A stretch of DNA of 64,000 nt from Dromiciops gliroides. Its lineage: Eukaryota > Chordata > Mammalia > Microbiotheria > Microbiotheriidae. The number at the start of each line of letters is the position of its first letter. The stretch's first letter is position 1. The notes under the pieces are model-generated. The model did no database searches. It was given only the letters and a program-made list of their open reading frames with translations, and was not told the DNA's origin. Location: assembly GCF_019393635.1 (NCBI RefSeq), contig NC_057862.1:679132814-679196813 (forward strand), written 5' to 3'. Shown here one piece after another: positions 43,421 through 56,552 of the stretch. The position numbers were made by a program, and so were the translations under genes.

Positions 43421-43954
43421 ATATGCACATTTGTCTGTGGTTTTGTGGTCATCCAGTAAATATCAAATCAGATCAAAACCAGTCAGCAATATTTGGAAAC
43501 ATCTGGTAAGACTGGATATGAGAAGCTAATACTGCCGCTTGTATGCTATTTGGGGCTGGCAGATGTGTGGCATTTCCTCTGGACCACACAGAGCTGGAAA
43601 GGCAGGTGAGGGAAGAACAAGCCTTTGCATTTGAACCTCTGAGGGTGAGCCTGCACCAGCTTCTCGGAAAGCAGTCTCTGAGAAAGGGACAGCAAGTGCT
43701 TTCAGCCCTCAGTTATCAAACTTCCTTTAAATCCCTTGGTTAGGTTCTCCATCAAGTGTCTAGATATCCCTGATAAAGTAATAATTGATCAACATGGATT
43801 ATGCCGTCATTTCCATTAGATTCCTGTCTTCCAAGCTTTATATGTCCTAAAAGGACCACTTGCTCACATGATAACTCATAGTACATTTACTGGATGGAAT
43901 CATAAGTAAAAATGATATGAACACTCCCTAGTGGTAGACTCAGTTGTTCTTAGA
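43421..43954. other. Upstream of the lectin gene, single-copy
   Basis: No repeat recognised; candidate regulatory DNA by position only. Confidence 0.4.
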
Positions 43955-44340
43955 AAGGGCCAAAATCTCAATTTTCCAGCATCTGTCTCCTCTCTTGATT
44001 AAATTGGCTTTCTCAACTTCAACAACAACTACTTGTGGATCCCATCTTCTGCCATCTTTTCTAGGAGCTTGCCCTATCAATCATTCCCTCTCTCAGCTTC
44101 AGTCTCTCCTTATATCTATTTCCATTGCCTACAAACACATTCAAGTCTACCTCACCCTGAAACAAAACTTTACTGGACCCCCTCAAACTATCTTCCTATA
44201 TCTCTCTTTCCTTTCATTATAAAACTACTAGAAAAAGTTTTCTAAATTCAGGGGGTCTTAATTGCCTCACCACCCACTCACTTCTCAATTGCTTGAAATT
44301 TGACTTCTCTCAACAGAAAACTGCTTTATCTGAAGTTACT
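43955..44340 (+). mobile_element. Possible CR1/L2-type LINE fragment
   Basis: C/T-rich coding-like sequence with tctctctttcctttcattat and aaaactactagaaaaagttt, similar to the YRPISLL..LLEKVF region, but short and diverged. Confidence 0.35.
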
Positions 44341-44344
44341 AATT

Positions 44345-45045
44345 ATCTCTTTAAAAAAACTTTTATTTTTCTATTCTCTTCATTTCCCATTATATCCCTT
44401 TCCCTCCCCACCCAGAAAATTATCTCTTATAACAAAGAATAAAAAAGAGGGGGGAAATCAGTTTGGCAAAATTAACCTTTGAATCAAACATGTCTACAAC
44501 TAAATCTAATGTTCCACATACAGAATTTCTCACCTTTGCAAGGAAGTAGGGTGGTCAATGCCTTTTCATATCTTTTCTTTGGGGCTAAGTTTAGTCATAA
44601 TTTAGCAGAATTCAGTTTTAATTGTTCTTTCCAATGACGTTATTCCAGTCGTGTGTATTGCTTTTCTGATTCTGTTTACTTTACTTTGTATCAGTTCACG
44701 TAAATCCTCCCATTCTTCTCTGAGTTAATACTATTAACAATTGTATAGAATTATAATATTTCATTGGATCCATATTCCACAATTTGTTTAGCTATTCCCT
44801 GAATTGATGAACATCTACTTTGTTTATACTTCTTTGGTACTACACAATACTGATAAAAATAGTTTACATGTGTCCTTTCTACTCTTTATCATGGGCCTCT
44901 TTGAGATAGATGAATGGCAGTGGAATCACCGGGTCAAAGGGTATGGAGCTTTTGTTCACTTTCTTTGAATAATTTCAAATTGCTTTCCAGAATGATTGGA
45001 CCAATTCATAGCCCCACCAGTGGTATATTAGTGTGCCTGTCTTTC
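44345..45045 (-). mobile_element. L1-type ORF2 tail and 3' end
   Basis: Reversed L1 tail of an older type: ggatccatattccacaattt, attccctgaattgatgaaca, tcaccgggtcaaagggtatg, cagaatgattggaccaattc, ccccaccagtggtatattag. Confidence 0.7.
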
Positions 45046-45052
45046 CACAACA

Positions 45053-45130
45053 GGCCGCTAGGTGTTGCAGTGGATAGAGCACTGGGCTTGGAGTCAGGAA
45101 GACTCATCTGCTTGGGTTCAAATCTGGGAG
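45053..45130 (+). mobile_element. MAR1-like SINE head fragment
   Basis: gttgcagtggatagagcact, then gagtcaggaagactcatctg; truncated at TCTGGGAG. Confidence 0.65.
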
Positions 45131-45272
45131 AATCAGCAACAAACCAAAGCATCCAGAAGAGGATGATCAATAATATAAAAAATGCAGAGTGGACAAGGAA
45201 AATGAGGCCTAAGAAAAAGCCATCAAATTTATTAGTAAAGAGATCATTGGCTGCTAGAGGGGTTATAGAAAG

Positions 45273-45513
45273 TTGTTCAGTCATTTTCAGTTGTATCTAA
45301 CTCTTCATGACCCCATTTAGAGTTTTCTTGGCTGAGATACTGGAGTGGTTTGCCTTCTCCAGCTTATTTTACAGATGTGGAACTGAGGCAAACAGGGTGA
45401 AGTGATTTGCTCAGAGTCACACAGCTAGCTAGTAAGTCTCTGAGTCTGGATTTGAACTCAGGACTTCTGATTCCAGGCCCGTCACTCCATCCACTGTGTC
45501 ACCTAGCTGCCCA
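45273..45513 (-). mobile_element. MAR1-like SINE
   Basis: Nearly complete, from agttgttcagtcattttcag to ccacctagctgccc-like end. A (CTAG)2 expansion marks the middle. Confidence 0.83.
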
Positions 45514-45529
45514 ATGTGAAAGGGAGTAA

Positions 45530-46440
45530 TGTGTAATAAGTTTGCAGAATTAAGGGAGAACCAGAGTATGAAATGCTTCAAACATCAAATGGGAGAGTTT
45601 TTATTTTACTGATGGAGCCACTGGGAGTTTTTGATCAGGGTCCTCTCTGTGTTTCAGGAATATCACTTTGGTGCTTTTGGATTGGAAGGTAGAGAGACTA
45701 GAAGCAAGGGGACTTATTAGGAGGAGACTATTGCAATATTCTGTGGGAGAGACAATGAGGGACCAAGCTATGGAAGTGAAGGACTGGGATGGGAGAAGTA
45801 TGAAAGCAGAAGTGACCAGACTTGGAGCATGACTGGGTACCATGAGTGAGTGAGAGAGGAAAGCAAAGGATGACTCTGAGGTTGCAAATGCGGGTGATTG
45901 GAAGGATGCCGGTATGTCCAAACAGAAACAGTGAGGTGAAGAAGAGGGGGGGTGTCATTTGTTTTGTTTTGGTAAAGATAATAAATTCTATTTTGGACAG
46001 GTTAATTTTGAGATGCCTATAGGAATCCAGTTGGAAATGTCTACTAGGCATTTGGGGATGCAAGAATGGGGGCTTGGAGAGAGGTTAGATACAGAGATTT
46101 GGATGTCATCTGCATAGCAACGTTAACTGAACCCACAATGCTTATGAAATCACCTAGGTATATATAGAGGGAAGAGAAGAGGGTCCAGGGCACAGCCTTG
46201 GGGGACAACCACAATTAAGTGTGGGACCCAGATGACAACCAAAGAGTATCCAGATGGGTAGAAAGGGGACCATGAGGGAGCAATGTCAAGGAAACCCAGG
46301 GAGGAGAGATTATCTACAGAAAGGGGGTGATCAACAGAGTTGAATGCTTCAGCGAAGTAGAGAAGGATGAGTTTCAAGAAAAGTTCACTGGTTTTGTTGA
46401 GAGATCATTGGTAACTTTGGAGTGACTAATTTCATTGGGA
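45530..46440 (-). mobile_element. L2-like LINE fragment
   Basis: Blocks FAEAFNSVDHPLSVDNLSSL, VPQGCALDPLLFPLYI and YCNSLLLISPLASSLSTFQS appear on the - strand in L2 order. A further small L2-like piece may cover 45130-45270. Confidence 0.78.
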
Positions 46441-47764
46441 AGAATATGGTTCCTCAAGGTTTCTAAAGTACTTTAAACTTGTGAAGTAGTGGAGTGGATA
46501 TGACTGTTCTCATTTTATGGGTGATGAAGTTGAGGCTTAGAGAGCTTGATGTAATTTGGTGAGGCAAAACCCTTTCCACAAAGGGAAGAGTCAGAGCATA
46601 TAGACAGAAATAGCCAAATGACTACAGCGATCATAGGTGAAACTGCTAATACCAAAGGGATTTTGCCAAAACTTGTGTTTGTTCTTATCTGACCCATTTA
46701 TGATGGCAATATTCAGAGGAAGATGAGCTCTGTCTACTTACCCTGGATTGGTGCATCTGTAAATGGCTTAGGCTCGGGATTCCTTTGCCTACCTTAATAT
46801 CAACCTCCAGACCCTACTTTCCTGGGCTACTCTTCTGCAGTTATGGATGGGAATGGTGGACTGTAACCATCCTTTGTACAGCTCCATCTCTGGAACCAAA
46901 ACCAATATGGAGACCCTGGATGGTGAGAGGAGGTGAGGGGACTTAACATTCTGATGTCTGAGTTATGGGAAGATGCAATCCGCCCCCTCAGAATGAACTT
47001 TCCACACTTGCCCTTCTGAAGTCACACTTTCACTTCTACCTTGAAGATCTAGAACCGACAGGCCATGGGAAGAAGAGAGAAGAGGCCCCAGGGATCAAGC
47101 TAGGAGGGTGAGGAACTCAATGCATTTCCCAGTATCCTAGGTTTAAAACTAGAAGAGACTCATCATCCAGGTCAGCCCTCTCATTTCATGCAGGAGGCAG
47201 CTGAGACTACAGTCTTTCCCCAAGGTCATAGTGGTAGTATATGACAAAGAAATGACTCAAATCCAGGTCCTTGGATTCAGGATCCAGGGCACTTATGACC
47301 CCATTACATGGCTGTTCAATTCAACAAGTTATTTCTTAAGTAATTACTATGTACCTGGGAATTGTGCTGCTGCTGGGAATAAAGAAAAAAAAAAACAAGA
47401 GTCCTGCCTTCCATGGGCTTCCATTCTCCTGGAGTGAGAAAACATATATACAGATGAGCCAGCATAAAATAGGTGCACCATCTTGATTTATTCAATTATG
47501 GGTAAGTATTAACAACTCAAGGAATAGGTAGACATTGCACAGCAGTTGAAGGAAACCAGAGTTGCTGAGGTGGGGGGTGGGGGTGGGGAGCGGGGAGGAG
47601 CCTTCCAGGCAGGGGGAACAGCCTGTACAGACACAGAGATGGGAGGCAGAACATCCATGTCGAATATACAGTCAAGTTTGGTCTCATATATGAAATAAGA
47701 CAGAAGGCACAAAGTCAAGCACGTGATTCTCTTTGTCTTTCCAGCTTCCTTTGATCCTCGGAAG
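46441..47764. other. Intergenic, nothing firm
   Basis: Possible exon-like end with a GTAAGT donor on the - strand near 46740 was considered; see findings. Confidence 0.4.
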
Positions 47765-48015
47765 GAAGGAAAGAAACATTTCTTAATCACCTAATATGTG
47801 CCAGGTACTGTGCTAGACACATCATAAATATCTCATTTGATCTTTGGATCAACCCTGAGAAGTAGATGCTATTAGCACCCCCATTTTACAGTTGAGGAAA
47901 CTGAGGCAGCCAGAGGTTGTGACTTGCCCAAGGTCACAAAAGCTAGCAAGTGCTGAAGGTGGGATTTGAATTCAGGTCTTCCTGACTCCTTATTCACTGT
48001 GCCAGCTACTTGCCT
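47765..48015 (-). mobile_element. MIR/THER1-like SINE
   Basis: tatgtgccaggtactgtgct ... gacttgcccaaggtcacaaa. Confidence 0.75.
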
Positions 48016-48244
48016 CCTTGGGCCAGGAGAAGTCGGAAGAAGCAGGTGTATATGTATGCTAGAAGGTAGGTAGGCTGGCACTTTGTCCTTATCTGATTCT
48101 TGCTCAGAAAGCTTCTCTATATTTGGCTTCTTCCTCAAAGTTCTGTGTCCCACGGGCCCCACTGACAGTGAGCCCAGAAGTAAGATAAGATTTAATTTAG
48201 GCCTATACTTGTGTTCGCCAGAGCTCCTATTCTCTGCAAACCAG

Positions 48245-48600
48245 TTTTATTTTTTAAAAATTTAAACAATTTTATTTTTATTTTCAGTTCCAAATTCTCT
48301 CCCTCCTTCCACCCCCTCCACCCACTGAGAAGGCAAGAAATATGATACCAATTATATGGACATATTTCTGCATTAGCCATGTTCTGGAAAAAAGCAAGAA
48401 AAATAAAGGAAAAAATAGGCTTCAATCCACACCCTGAGTCCATCAGCTCTCTATCTGTAGGTGGATGGTATTTTTCATCATGAGTCCTTTGGAGTTGTGG
48501 TAGATGATTGTATCAATAAAAATTATTAAGTCTTTTATAATTCATTATTGTTCCAATATTGCAGTTGTCATGCACAGTGTTCTCCTGCTTCTTCTCATTT
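48245..48600 (-). mobile_element. L1 3' end (first of two in a row)
   Basis: Reversed L1 end beginning ttaaacaattttattttta and reading to cagtgttctcctgcttcttc, next to a second such end at 48615. Confidence 0.75.
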
Positions 48601-48614
48601 CACTTTCTGCAAAG

Positions 48615-49240
48615 CATTTTTTCCTCCAATTTTTAAAAACATTTTTATTTAAAGTTTGAGTTCCAAATTCTATCCCTTTCTCCCTCCTATTGTCTCCTCC
48701 CCCCTGCCCCTGACATTAAGCAATCAGATATAGGTTATCTATGTATGATTATGTAAAACATCTCCATATTAATCATTTTGTAAGACTTGAATAAAAGAAA
48801 AAAATGAAAGAAAGAGTGAAAAATAGCATGCTTGAGTCTATATTCAATCAATATCAGTTCTTTCTCTGAGGTGGATAGTATGCTTCATCAGTAGTCCTTT
48901 GGGATTGCCTTGGATCATTGTATTGCTGAGAATAGCTGTCATTCCCAGTTCTTCATTGAACAATATTGCTGTTACTGTGTTCAATGCTCTCTTGGTTCTG
49001 ATCACTTCAATATATATATCAGTTCATGTAAGTCTTTCCAGGTTTTTCTGAAATAATCCTGCTTGTCATTTTTTATAGCACAATAATATTATATTACAAT
49101 CATATACCACATCTTGTTTAGCCAGTACCCAACTGATGGGCATCTGCTCAATTTCCAATTCTTTGCCACCACAAAAAGAACTGCTATAAATATTTTTGTA
49201 CAAATATGTCCAGCTCTGTTTTGCAATGCATTTTTCACGA
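48615..49240 (-). mobile_element. L1 3' end (second of two)
   Basis: Longer reversed copy reaching ORF2 tail blocks (atcataccacatcttgttta, gccagtacccaactgatggg). Confidence 0.78.
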
Positions 49241-50589
49241 GAATAATTTCGCAATGACCTTTTGGTTTCTTTATCTGATACATTTGTAGCATCCCTTTTA
49301 TGGCCCACTTCCCCAATTACCACATGAATTAACAGGATGGGGTTTTCCAGAGAGCAGTGGATTACTTCTCCCCTAAGAGTTCTAGACATAATCCTAAAAC
49401 AGGATTTCTAGTAGGACTTCTCATGAGCCCCTACCAGTATACTTCCTATTGATTATCAGCCAGAGTTAATTAGGTTTTAAAATTGGTACTGTGAGATTTA
49501 AAATTGGATATAAGAGCATCAAACTCCCCTTTAACCTTTCCCTTATATATCTCCCAGACCAGTAAGAGAAAGAAACCTCTGAGCTTTAGTTAGAAATAGA
49601 TTCCTTAGCTTTTCTTGTTTGGGAATTAATTAACCAACAAACAAGGTGATGCTGATTAGAGAAAATAGGAAAGTAGAAAAACAAATAAATAGTCTTAGAT
49701 CTAAACTTAGTCTATATTCCGTATAGAACTCACCAAAATCCAAGGCCACCTCTGAGGCTGAGAACCGTGTCAAGCACGTGCTATTACGGAGGACCAGGCT
49801 GATCACCAAGGACCATGCTGTCGAACCTGAGTCAGCGTGTGTGTGTGCAGAGCGAGTGAGCAAGCAAGGAGAGAAAAGGCACCACTTCTGTTCTCTCCTT
49901 GCCTTTAAGTTCGCACCCCAGAAGTGGAGTGCTTAGCAGATGCATGGCTGTTCATCATGGTCTCCTCCCCGAAAGGGTGGTCCTTCAAAAACTGGTGTCC
50001 TTCAGTTATCGCTAACCAACTCTAAAAGCTTTCACTATTTACCACAGTACTTACTAAGTAGGTATAAGAGGGACATTTGTTGGAGACACATTCCTCCCAA
50101 AGTGGGAGAGTTCTCTCCCCTTGCACACACAAGTTCCCTCAGGAAAGTAGGTTAAAACTTAAAGAGTACATTGGTTAAAACCTAGCTCCTGGTTACTGGA
50201 AGTCTTTTCTCCCTTCATGGAGTAGTCCTCATGGAATTTTCCTTAGGTGGAATTCTTTGCTAGGCTTTGAGGATCAACATGTTATAGAGTCTCTAGCTGA
50301 CACTTTTCTCCCCCTCCTCTCATGGAGGAAGCAGCCCTTTTTTTTCTTCAGTGGATCCAATTTGTCCTATGTTGTTTTTCAGCTCTTGATGTAGACTCTT
50401 CCATTAGCCATTGTTGTTGCTACTCAGGTGTTTGGGTGGTCTATTAATTGGGGTTGGGACAGAAACCTTTTGTTAGCCAGATAACCATGGGCACATAATT
50501 TAATCTCTTTGACCCTCTGTTATCTCATCTGTGTAATGGGAAGAATAATCCTCATAATGCCAATCTTATAGGCTGTCAGGAAAGTGCTT
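49241..50589. other. Intergenic, nothing recognised
   Basis: No repeat or exon identified. Confidence 0.4.
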
Positions 50590-50960
50590 CATAAACATCA
50601 AATCACTTTAGAAATGTGGGAATTATTATTATTGTTATCATAAGACTTTTTATGGTGCTTTAAAGTTTTCAGATTATTTTACATATGCATATCTACACAC
50701 CTATCTACTATATTCGATCCTCAGTTTTCTTTTATACAAAATAAAGTGAACAGACTAGGTGATCTTATGGGATTTGGATCTGGAAAGGGCTTTTGATGAC
50801 CTCCAAAGCCACTTCTTTTAGCTCTAATAACTTTTGGCATCTATACTATTATCTAATTTGGGGTTCACAACAACCTCAGCTAGGCACTATTGGTATTATC
50901 CTCATTTTATAGATGAAGAAACTGAGGTTTGGAGAGGCTATTGGTCAGTCAGTTAACATT
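50590..50960 (-). mobile_element. MIR-like remnants
   Basis: attattattattgttatcat ... atgaagaaactgaggtttgg; fragmentary. Confidence 0.45.
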
Positions 50961-51029
50961 CACAAAGCATTTACTATGTACTGGGCACTGTGCTAAGCCC
51001 AGGGGATACAAAGAAAGGCTTCCTCAAAG

Positions 51030-53025
51030 TGTTCACATTTTAATGGGAGAGAAAAGAGCAAAACAGTGATATACAAGGAAGATATAAACAGAGTAGAGGA
51101 AAAAGGGAGCCATTGGCATTGACTGAATAGGTGGGGTGACTTGGCTAGACTTGTGCTTTGGGAAGATCACTTTGACGGCTCCATGGAGGAGGGAGAGACT
51201 TGTGACAAGGAGACCAACCAGAAGGATATTGCAATAGTCCAGACATGGGGTGATGGGGACTTGTACCAGGGTGATAGAAGTGTTATAAGATAGAAGGAAG
51301 CATATGGTAGAGTGATATGAATACAGAGATGACAAGACTTGGCAACAGATTGGATATGGGGATTGAGATAAAGAGAGGAACTAAGGATGGCAACCAGGTT
51401 ACAAGCTTGGGTGACTGGGAAGGTAGTGGTGTCCTTGACAGTAATAAGGAAGTTAGGAACAGGGGAGGGTTTGGGGGACAATATGATGAGATCATTTTGG
51501 ACATGTTGATGTCTACAGGAAATCAAGTTTGCAAAGTCAAATAGGCAGTTGAAGATGTGAGACTGGAGGTCAGCAGTGAGAGAATCATCAGCAGAGATTA
51601 GGCAATTGAGTCTGTAAAAGCCAATGAGGCCGTCAAGTAAAATATAGAAGAAATATAGAGGAACAAGAGAAGAGAGTCCATGACAGAGCCCTGTGTGATA
51701 CCCACAGTTAATGGGTGTGACCTGGATGAAGATGCAGCCAAGGATATTGAGAAAGAGCAAGGAGGAAGGGAGGAGAAGAACCAGGATGTCATGAAAACCT
51801 AGGGAGGAGAGGGAATCAAGGAGAAGAGGGTAACCAACAGTGTCAAAGGCTGCAGAAAAGGATGAGGATCGAGAAGAGGCCACTAGATTCATAGTAACTT
51901 TAGAAAGAGAAGTTTTTTTTGTTTGTTTGTTTTTGCGGGCCAATGAGGTTTAAGTGACTTGCCCAGGGTCATACAGCTAGTAAGTATCAAGTGTCCGAGG
52001 CCGGATTTGAACTCAGGTACTCCTGAATCCAGGGCCGGTGCTTTATCTACTGTGCCACCTAGCTGCCCCCAGAAAGAGAAGTTTCAATGAAATGATGAGC
52101 TTGAAAGCCAGACTATAGTCAAGAAGAGAGTGAGAGGAAAGGAAGTAGAGGGTCCTATCAATGACAGCCTTCTCAAAGCATTTAGCCACAAAAGGGAGGA
52201 GAGATATAGGATGATAGTCAGCAGGGTTGGAAGAATCAAGTGAAGATTTTTTGGAAATGGGGGAGACATAGGAATGTTTGTAGCCAGTAATGAGAGATTG
52301 AAGATAAGTGAGGGAGTGAGGATGATACAGGGGGAGTTTTGATGGAGAACACAGGATGAAATGGGACCCCTTGTACATGTAGAGGGGTTGACCTTGGCAA
52401 AGAGAAAGGCCACCTCTTCAAGAGTAGGGGTGAAGGGGAAAATATTGGGAAAAACGCCTGAGTGAGGCAAGATAAAGAAGAAGAAAGAAGAGGGATCTCT
52501 TGGCGATTGGCCTCAATTGTTTTTGGTGAAATATGAGGCAAAGTTCTCACCCAAGAAGGTGTGGGAGAAGAGTGTGGGAGGATTGAGAAGAGACAAAAAC
52601 TTTGGAAGAGCATTGAAGAGTGAGATAGTGAGTTGATGAGGGATGTGTAAAAGGATTGCCTTGTCACAGCAATGGCCCAGTTGAGGTTTTGTGACAGATT
52701 TGTAGTGGACTCAGACTGCATGGTTTTGTGATTTTCTCCACCTTCATTTAATAGCACATATGTAGGAGTGAAGACAATGGATGAAACCAGTGATTCAAGG
52801 CTGAGGCTTGGCAGGACAAGATAGGTGATCTACAAGGCTACAAGAGGAGAGGAGAATTGAAGTGGTTCACCAAGGGGGCAAGATGGGGAATGGAGGAGGA
52901 TATAGCTAGTATGGGAGTGATGACCTGGGAGAGAACTGAAAGATGGAAGGACTGGATGTCATTGTGAGTATGAACAACAGAGTTTGGGGTTGCAGAGAAA
53001 GAGGCGGGATAACAGCAGATCATGA
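51030..53025 (-). mobile_element. L2-like (CR1/L2 superfamily) LINE ORF2 body
   Basis: The - strand carries polymerase blocks: NPADYHPISLLPFVAKCFEK (52043-52378), SFSAAFDTVGYPLLLDSLSS, LISADDSLTADLQSHI, and DYCNILLVGLLVTSLSLLHG. These match the L2-type order (YRPISLLP, AAFDTVDH, ADD, DYCN). It has frame changes and stops and is interrupted by a SINE at 51917-52069. It is the longest L2-like body here. Confidence 0.8.
51917..52069 (-). mobile_element. Young SINE in L2-like LINE
   Basis: Exact target repeat AGAAAGAGAAGTTT. (GTTT)n tail. Confidence 0.92.
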
Positions 53026-53431
53026 TGAGGCAAGGAAATTTCAGAGCTCACATTCATGGAAGTGGAGCATTTATGAGTGATGACAAAATCAAAGGTTTGA
53101 CCATGTCTGTGTGTAGCTGAGGTGAAGCAGAGAACAAAACTGCTCCTCTTCTCGGACCAGAGCAGTATTTTGTCAGCCAGACTTTAGCCTCTACCGGACA
53201 GTGTCAGAATGCTTGGCAGACAGTGGCCAAGAGGGTGTAACATGAACATGTCCGAGCTTCAAAGTGTTCTCAGATCACATCCGAGTCCCTGAGTAATGGG
53301 CCCCAAGGTTACAACACCAAAGGTCTCTTTGGAGTAACTTCCAGTGACCTCTACAGACAGGTTCCTTGTTAGCTGGAAACTTTTCTAGGAAATTTCATTT
53401 GGGAACGATTTGTCACTCAAGTTTATGGCTC

Positions 53432-53593
53432 GGGGCAGCTAGGTGGCGCAGTGGATAGAGCACCGGCCCTGGAGTCAGGAGTACCTGAGTTCAAATGTGG
53501 CCTCAGACACTTGACACGTACTAGCTGTGTGACCCTGGGCAAGTCACTTAACCCCAATTGCCTCACTAAAAAAAAAAAAAAAAAATTAAAAAA
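53432..53593 (+). mobile_element. Young SINE
   Basis: CCCCAATTGCCTCAC tail; exact target repeat TCAAGTTTATGGCT. Confidence 0.92.
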
Positions 53594-53813
53594 TCAAGTT
53601 TATGGCTGCCTCAATCTAATTTGATCCTGATAAACAGAAAAAGAAATCTCTTCATTTAAAGGGGACTTATCATCACTAACAATCTGGCAGCTGGGATGCA
53701 GCTCGCAAAGGACTGACCCCATTGCTTTTTGTGCAAAGACACTTAGAAAATGGAGAATTAGTTTGAGAATTCCCACAAGTAACAAGGAAATGAAGACCTA
53801 CTCTTCATTATGA

Positions 53814-54045
53814 AGAGCAGCTAGGTGGTGCAGTAGATAGAGCACTGGCCTTAGTATGAGGAAGACTCATCTTCATGAGTTCAAATCTAGCCCCAGACAC
53901 TTCCTAGCTTAACTCTGTTTCCCTCAGTTCCTCATTTATAAAAGGAGCTAGAGAAGGAAATGCCAAACCATACTAGGATCTTTACCAAGAAAACCCCAAA
54001 TGGGATCATGAAGAGTTTGACATGACTCAAACAAAACAATTGACT
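53814..54045 (+). mobile_element. MAR1-like SINE
   Basis: Complete head (gcagctaggtggtgcagtag) and 3' end (catgactcaaacaaaacaat); the ACCTTGGGCAAG block is deleted. Confidence 0.8.
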
Positions 54046-54404
54046 AAGAAGAAAAAAGTTTGACCAATAATGAAATAATTCCATCTAACAAATATATCAC
54101 TATTTATACTTTTTCTACACAAGACAATTGCTCAGGGAAAAGTCCCCCAAAGTTTCAAAATGGTTCTGCATACCTCTCCATTTAGAATGGTCCAGTCTAC
54201 ATCATCTTTTTAGCTTTTTCTTCACTATTTTGCAAAAGAATAAAAGAAAAATGTTAAGTTCTAAAAGCCGTCGCTGAAAAAAATATTTTTGGTGGATCTT
54301 AATACAACACAGAGAAACTCCCACAGTGAAGACTGATTTTGCCAAGCGTGTGTTTGAGACACAATTAGGAGCAGAGCATTTATATGGATTGTGGCTGTTT
54401 TTAA

Positions 54405-54530
54405 ATTATTAATTTATTTTCAACATTTATTTTAAAAAATTTTGAGTTCCAAATTCTGTCCTTCCCCCCAGCCCCTCCTCAAGCAATATATCCACGTTTC
54501 CATATGAAGTCAAGCAAAACACAGGCTAAA
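54405..54530 (-). mobile_element. Short L1 3' end
   Basis: Reversed fragment: caacatttattttaaaaaat, gagttccaaattctgtcctt, then gaagtcaagcaaaacacagg. Confidence 0.65.
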
Positions 54531-55056
54531 AGTGTTATTGCTACAACTTTTATTTTTGAAGTGAATCCAATGGGAATAATATGGACCCCCACCCAAGCCC
54601 TCCAGGTCCATGCCTTAAGTCTCTAGGGAAGGTAATGTGGTCATCTTTGGAATGCCTGTCCTGAGGCCACCTCTTTTAGTAGGTCATAAGTGGTAACTGA
54701 GCCTAGCTAGCTACATCTAGTTTGTCTAGGACCCTGGACCACACTTTACTTTGAGATTCCATTCACCCAGATGATTGTGTCATCTGCCTATAGCTCACTG
54801 CATACTCCCCTCCTCTTCTCTACCCTTCTTCCCACTTTCCATCTCTTGCTCAAGGAATGATAATCAAATCAATAGTGTCATTGCTTCTGGAAAGGGCATG
54901 CCAAGTAACTGTCTTATGGATGAAGTCACTGTTCCTATGGCTTTCCAGACCAAGACTCCTTAACTGCCATTCTCCTAGATTCCCTTAGAATGTAAACTCT
55001 GTAAGTGCAGGAACAGTCTCACTTTTTGTCAGACCATCAGTCAAAATATTTAGTAT

Positions 55057-55245
55057 GTGGTGGCACAGTGGATAGAGTGCTGGACCCAGAGTCAGAAAGA
55101 CTCATCTTGAATTCAAATCCAGCCTCAATTTCCTCATCTGTAAAATGAGCTGGAGAAGGAAATGACAAAGCACTCCAGTATTTTTGCCAGAGAAAACACC
55201 AAAAGGGTCACAAAGAGTCAGACACAACTGAATAACCACATCAAT
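55057..55245 (+). mobile_element. MAR1-like SINE
   Basis: Head ggtggcacagtggatagagt, 3' end cagacacaactgaataacca; middle deleted. Confidence 0.8.
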
Positions 55246-56354
55246 GCCCTCAAGAGGCTTACAATCTAAGGGAGGAGACAGAAAGCAAGCAAATACAAAG
55301 CAAGCTCTATATAGGATAACTAGGAAATACTTAACAAAAGGAGGCACTAGAATAAAGAGGGTTTGGGAAAAACTTCTTGTAGAAGGTGAGATTTTTAGTT
55401 AGGGCTTCAAGGACACCAGAGAAGTCAATCAGTAGGTGGAGATGAGGAGGGAGAGCAATCCAGGCTTGGGGACAACCAGAGAGAATGTCTAGAGCTAAGA
55501 GATGGAGAGGCTTGTTTTTGGAATAGCCAGGAGGCCAATGTCATTAGATTGGGAAGTAAGGTGTAAGGAGATTGAAAACGTAGGAGGGAGTGAGGTTGGG
55601 AAGAACTCTGAATGCCAAACAAAACATTTTGTATTTGATCCTGGAGACAATAGGGAGCCCCTGGAGTTTACTGAGTTGGCGTGGGGAGAAGGACATGATT
55701 TGATCTGCCTTTAGGAAAATCACTTTGGTGGCTGAGTGGAGCATGGGCTGGGGGTGGGGAGAGACTCGAGACAGGTATATCCCTCCTCTTCCTCCCCACC
55801 CCCCAGCAGCTATTGCAATAATCCAGGTGTGAGAAGATGAGGGCCTGCATCAGGGTGGGGGCAGTGTCAGAGGAGAGAAGGGGGGCTAATTTGAGAGAAG
55901 CCACAATTGTGATATCAATTGATTTTGGCAATAGCTTGGATATAGAGTATGAGAGAGAGTGAGGAGTTGAGCATGACTCTGAGGTTGGGAGCCTGGAGGA
56001 CTGGGGCGATGATGCTTCTCTTGGCAATAATAGGGAAGTTGGGATTGAGGAGAGTTTAGGGGAAAATATAATGAGTTCTGTTTTGGACATATTGAGTTTA
56101 AGGTGTCTACTGGACATCTCATTTGAGATATCTGAAAGGTAGTTGGTGATATAAGACTGGAGATCAGCAGAGAGATGGAGGCAGGATAATTTGATTTGAG
56201 AATCATCAACATAGAGATGGTCATTAAATCCATGGAGTCTGATGAAATCACCAAGTGAAGTTGCATAGAGGGAGAAGAGACAGGACAGATCCTGTATGAC
56301 AACTGCTGTTAGTAGGAGTGACCTGCAGGAGGATCCAGCAAAGGAGACAGTGAA

Positions 56355-56490
56355 GGGGCAGCTAGGTGGCAGTGCAGTGGATAAAGCACCAGTCCTGGAT
56401 TCAGGAGGACCTGAGTTCAAATCCAGCCTCAGACACTTGATACTTACTAGCTGTGTGACCCTGGGCAAGTCACTTAACCCTCATTGCCCC

Positions 56491-56497
<7 letters not shown>
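56355..56497 (+). mobile_element. Young SINE with (GA)n tail
   Basis: CCCTCATTGCCCCAC tail running into (GA)n. A 3-bp insertion (GGCAGTGCAGTGG) marks the head. In an L2-like body. Confidence 0.9.
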
Positions 56498-56549
<52 letters not shown>

Positions 56550-56552
56550 AAG
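56497..56552. repeat. (GA)n microsatellite
   Basis: About 25 GA units grown from a SINE tail. Confidence 0.9.

Noticed and set aside
43543-43743. Short + strand frame upstream of the lectin start
   Set aside because: No similarity recognised and no promoter or poly(A) context; chance frame.
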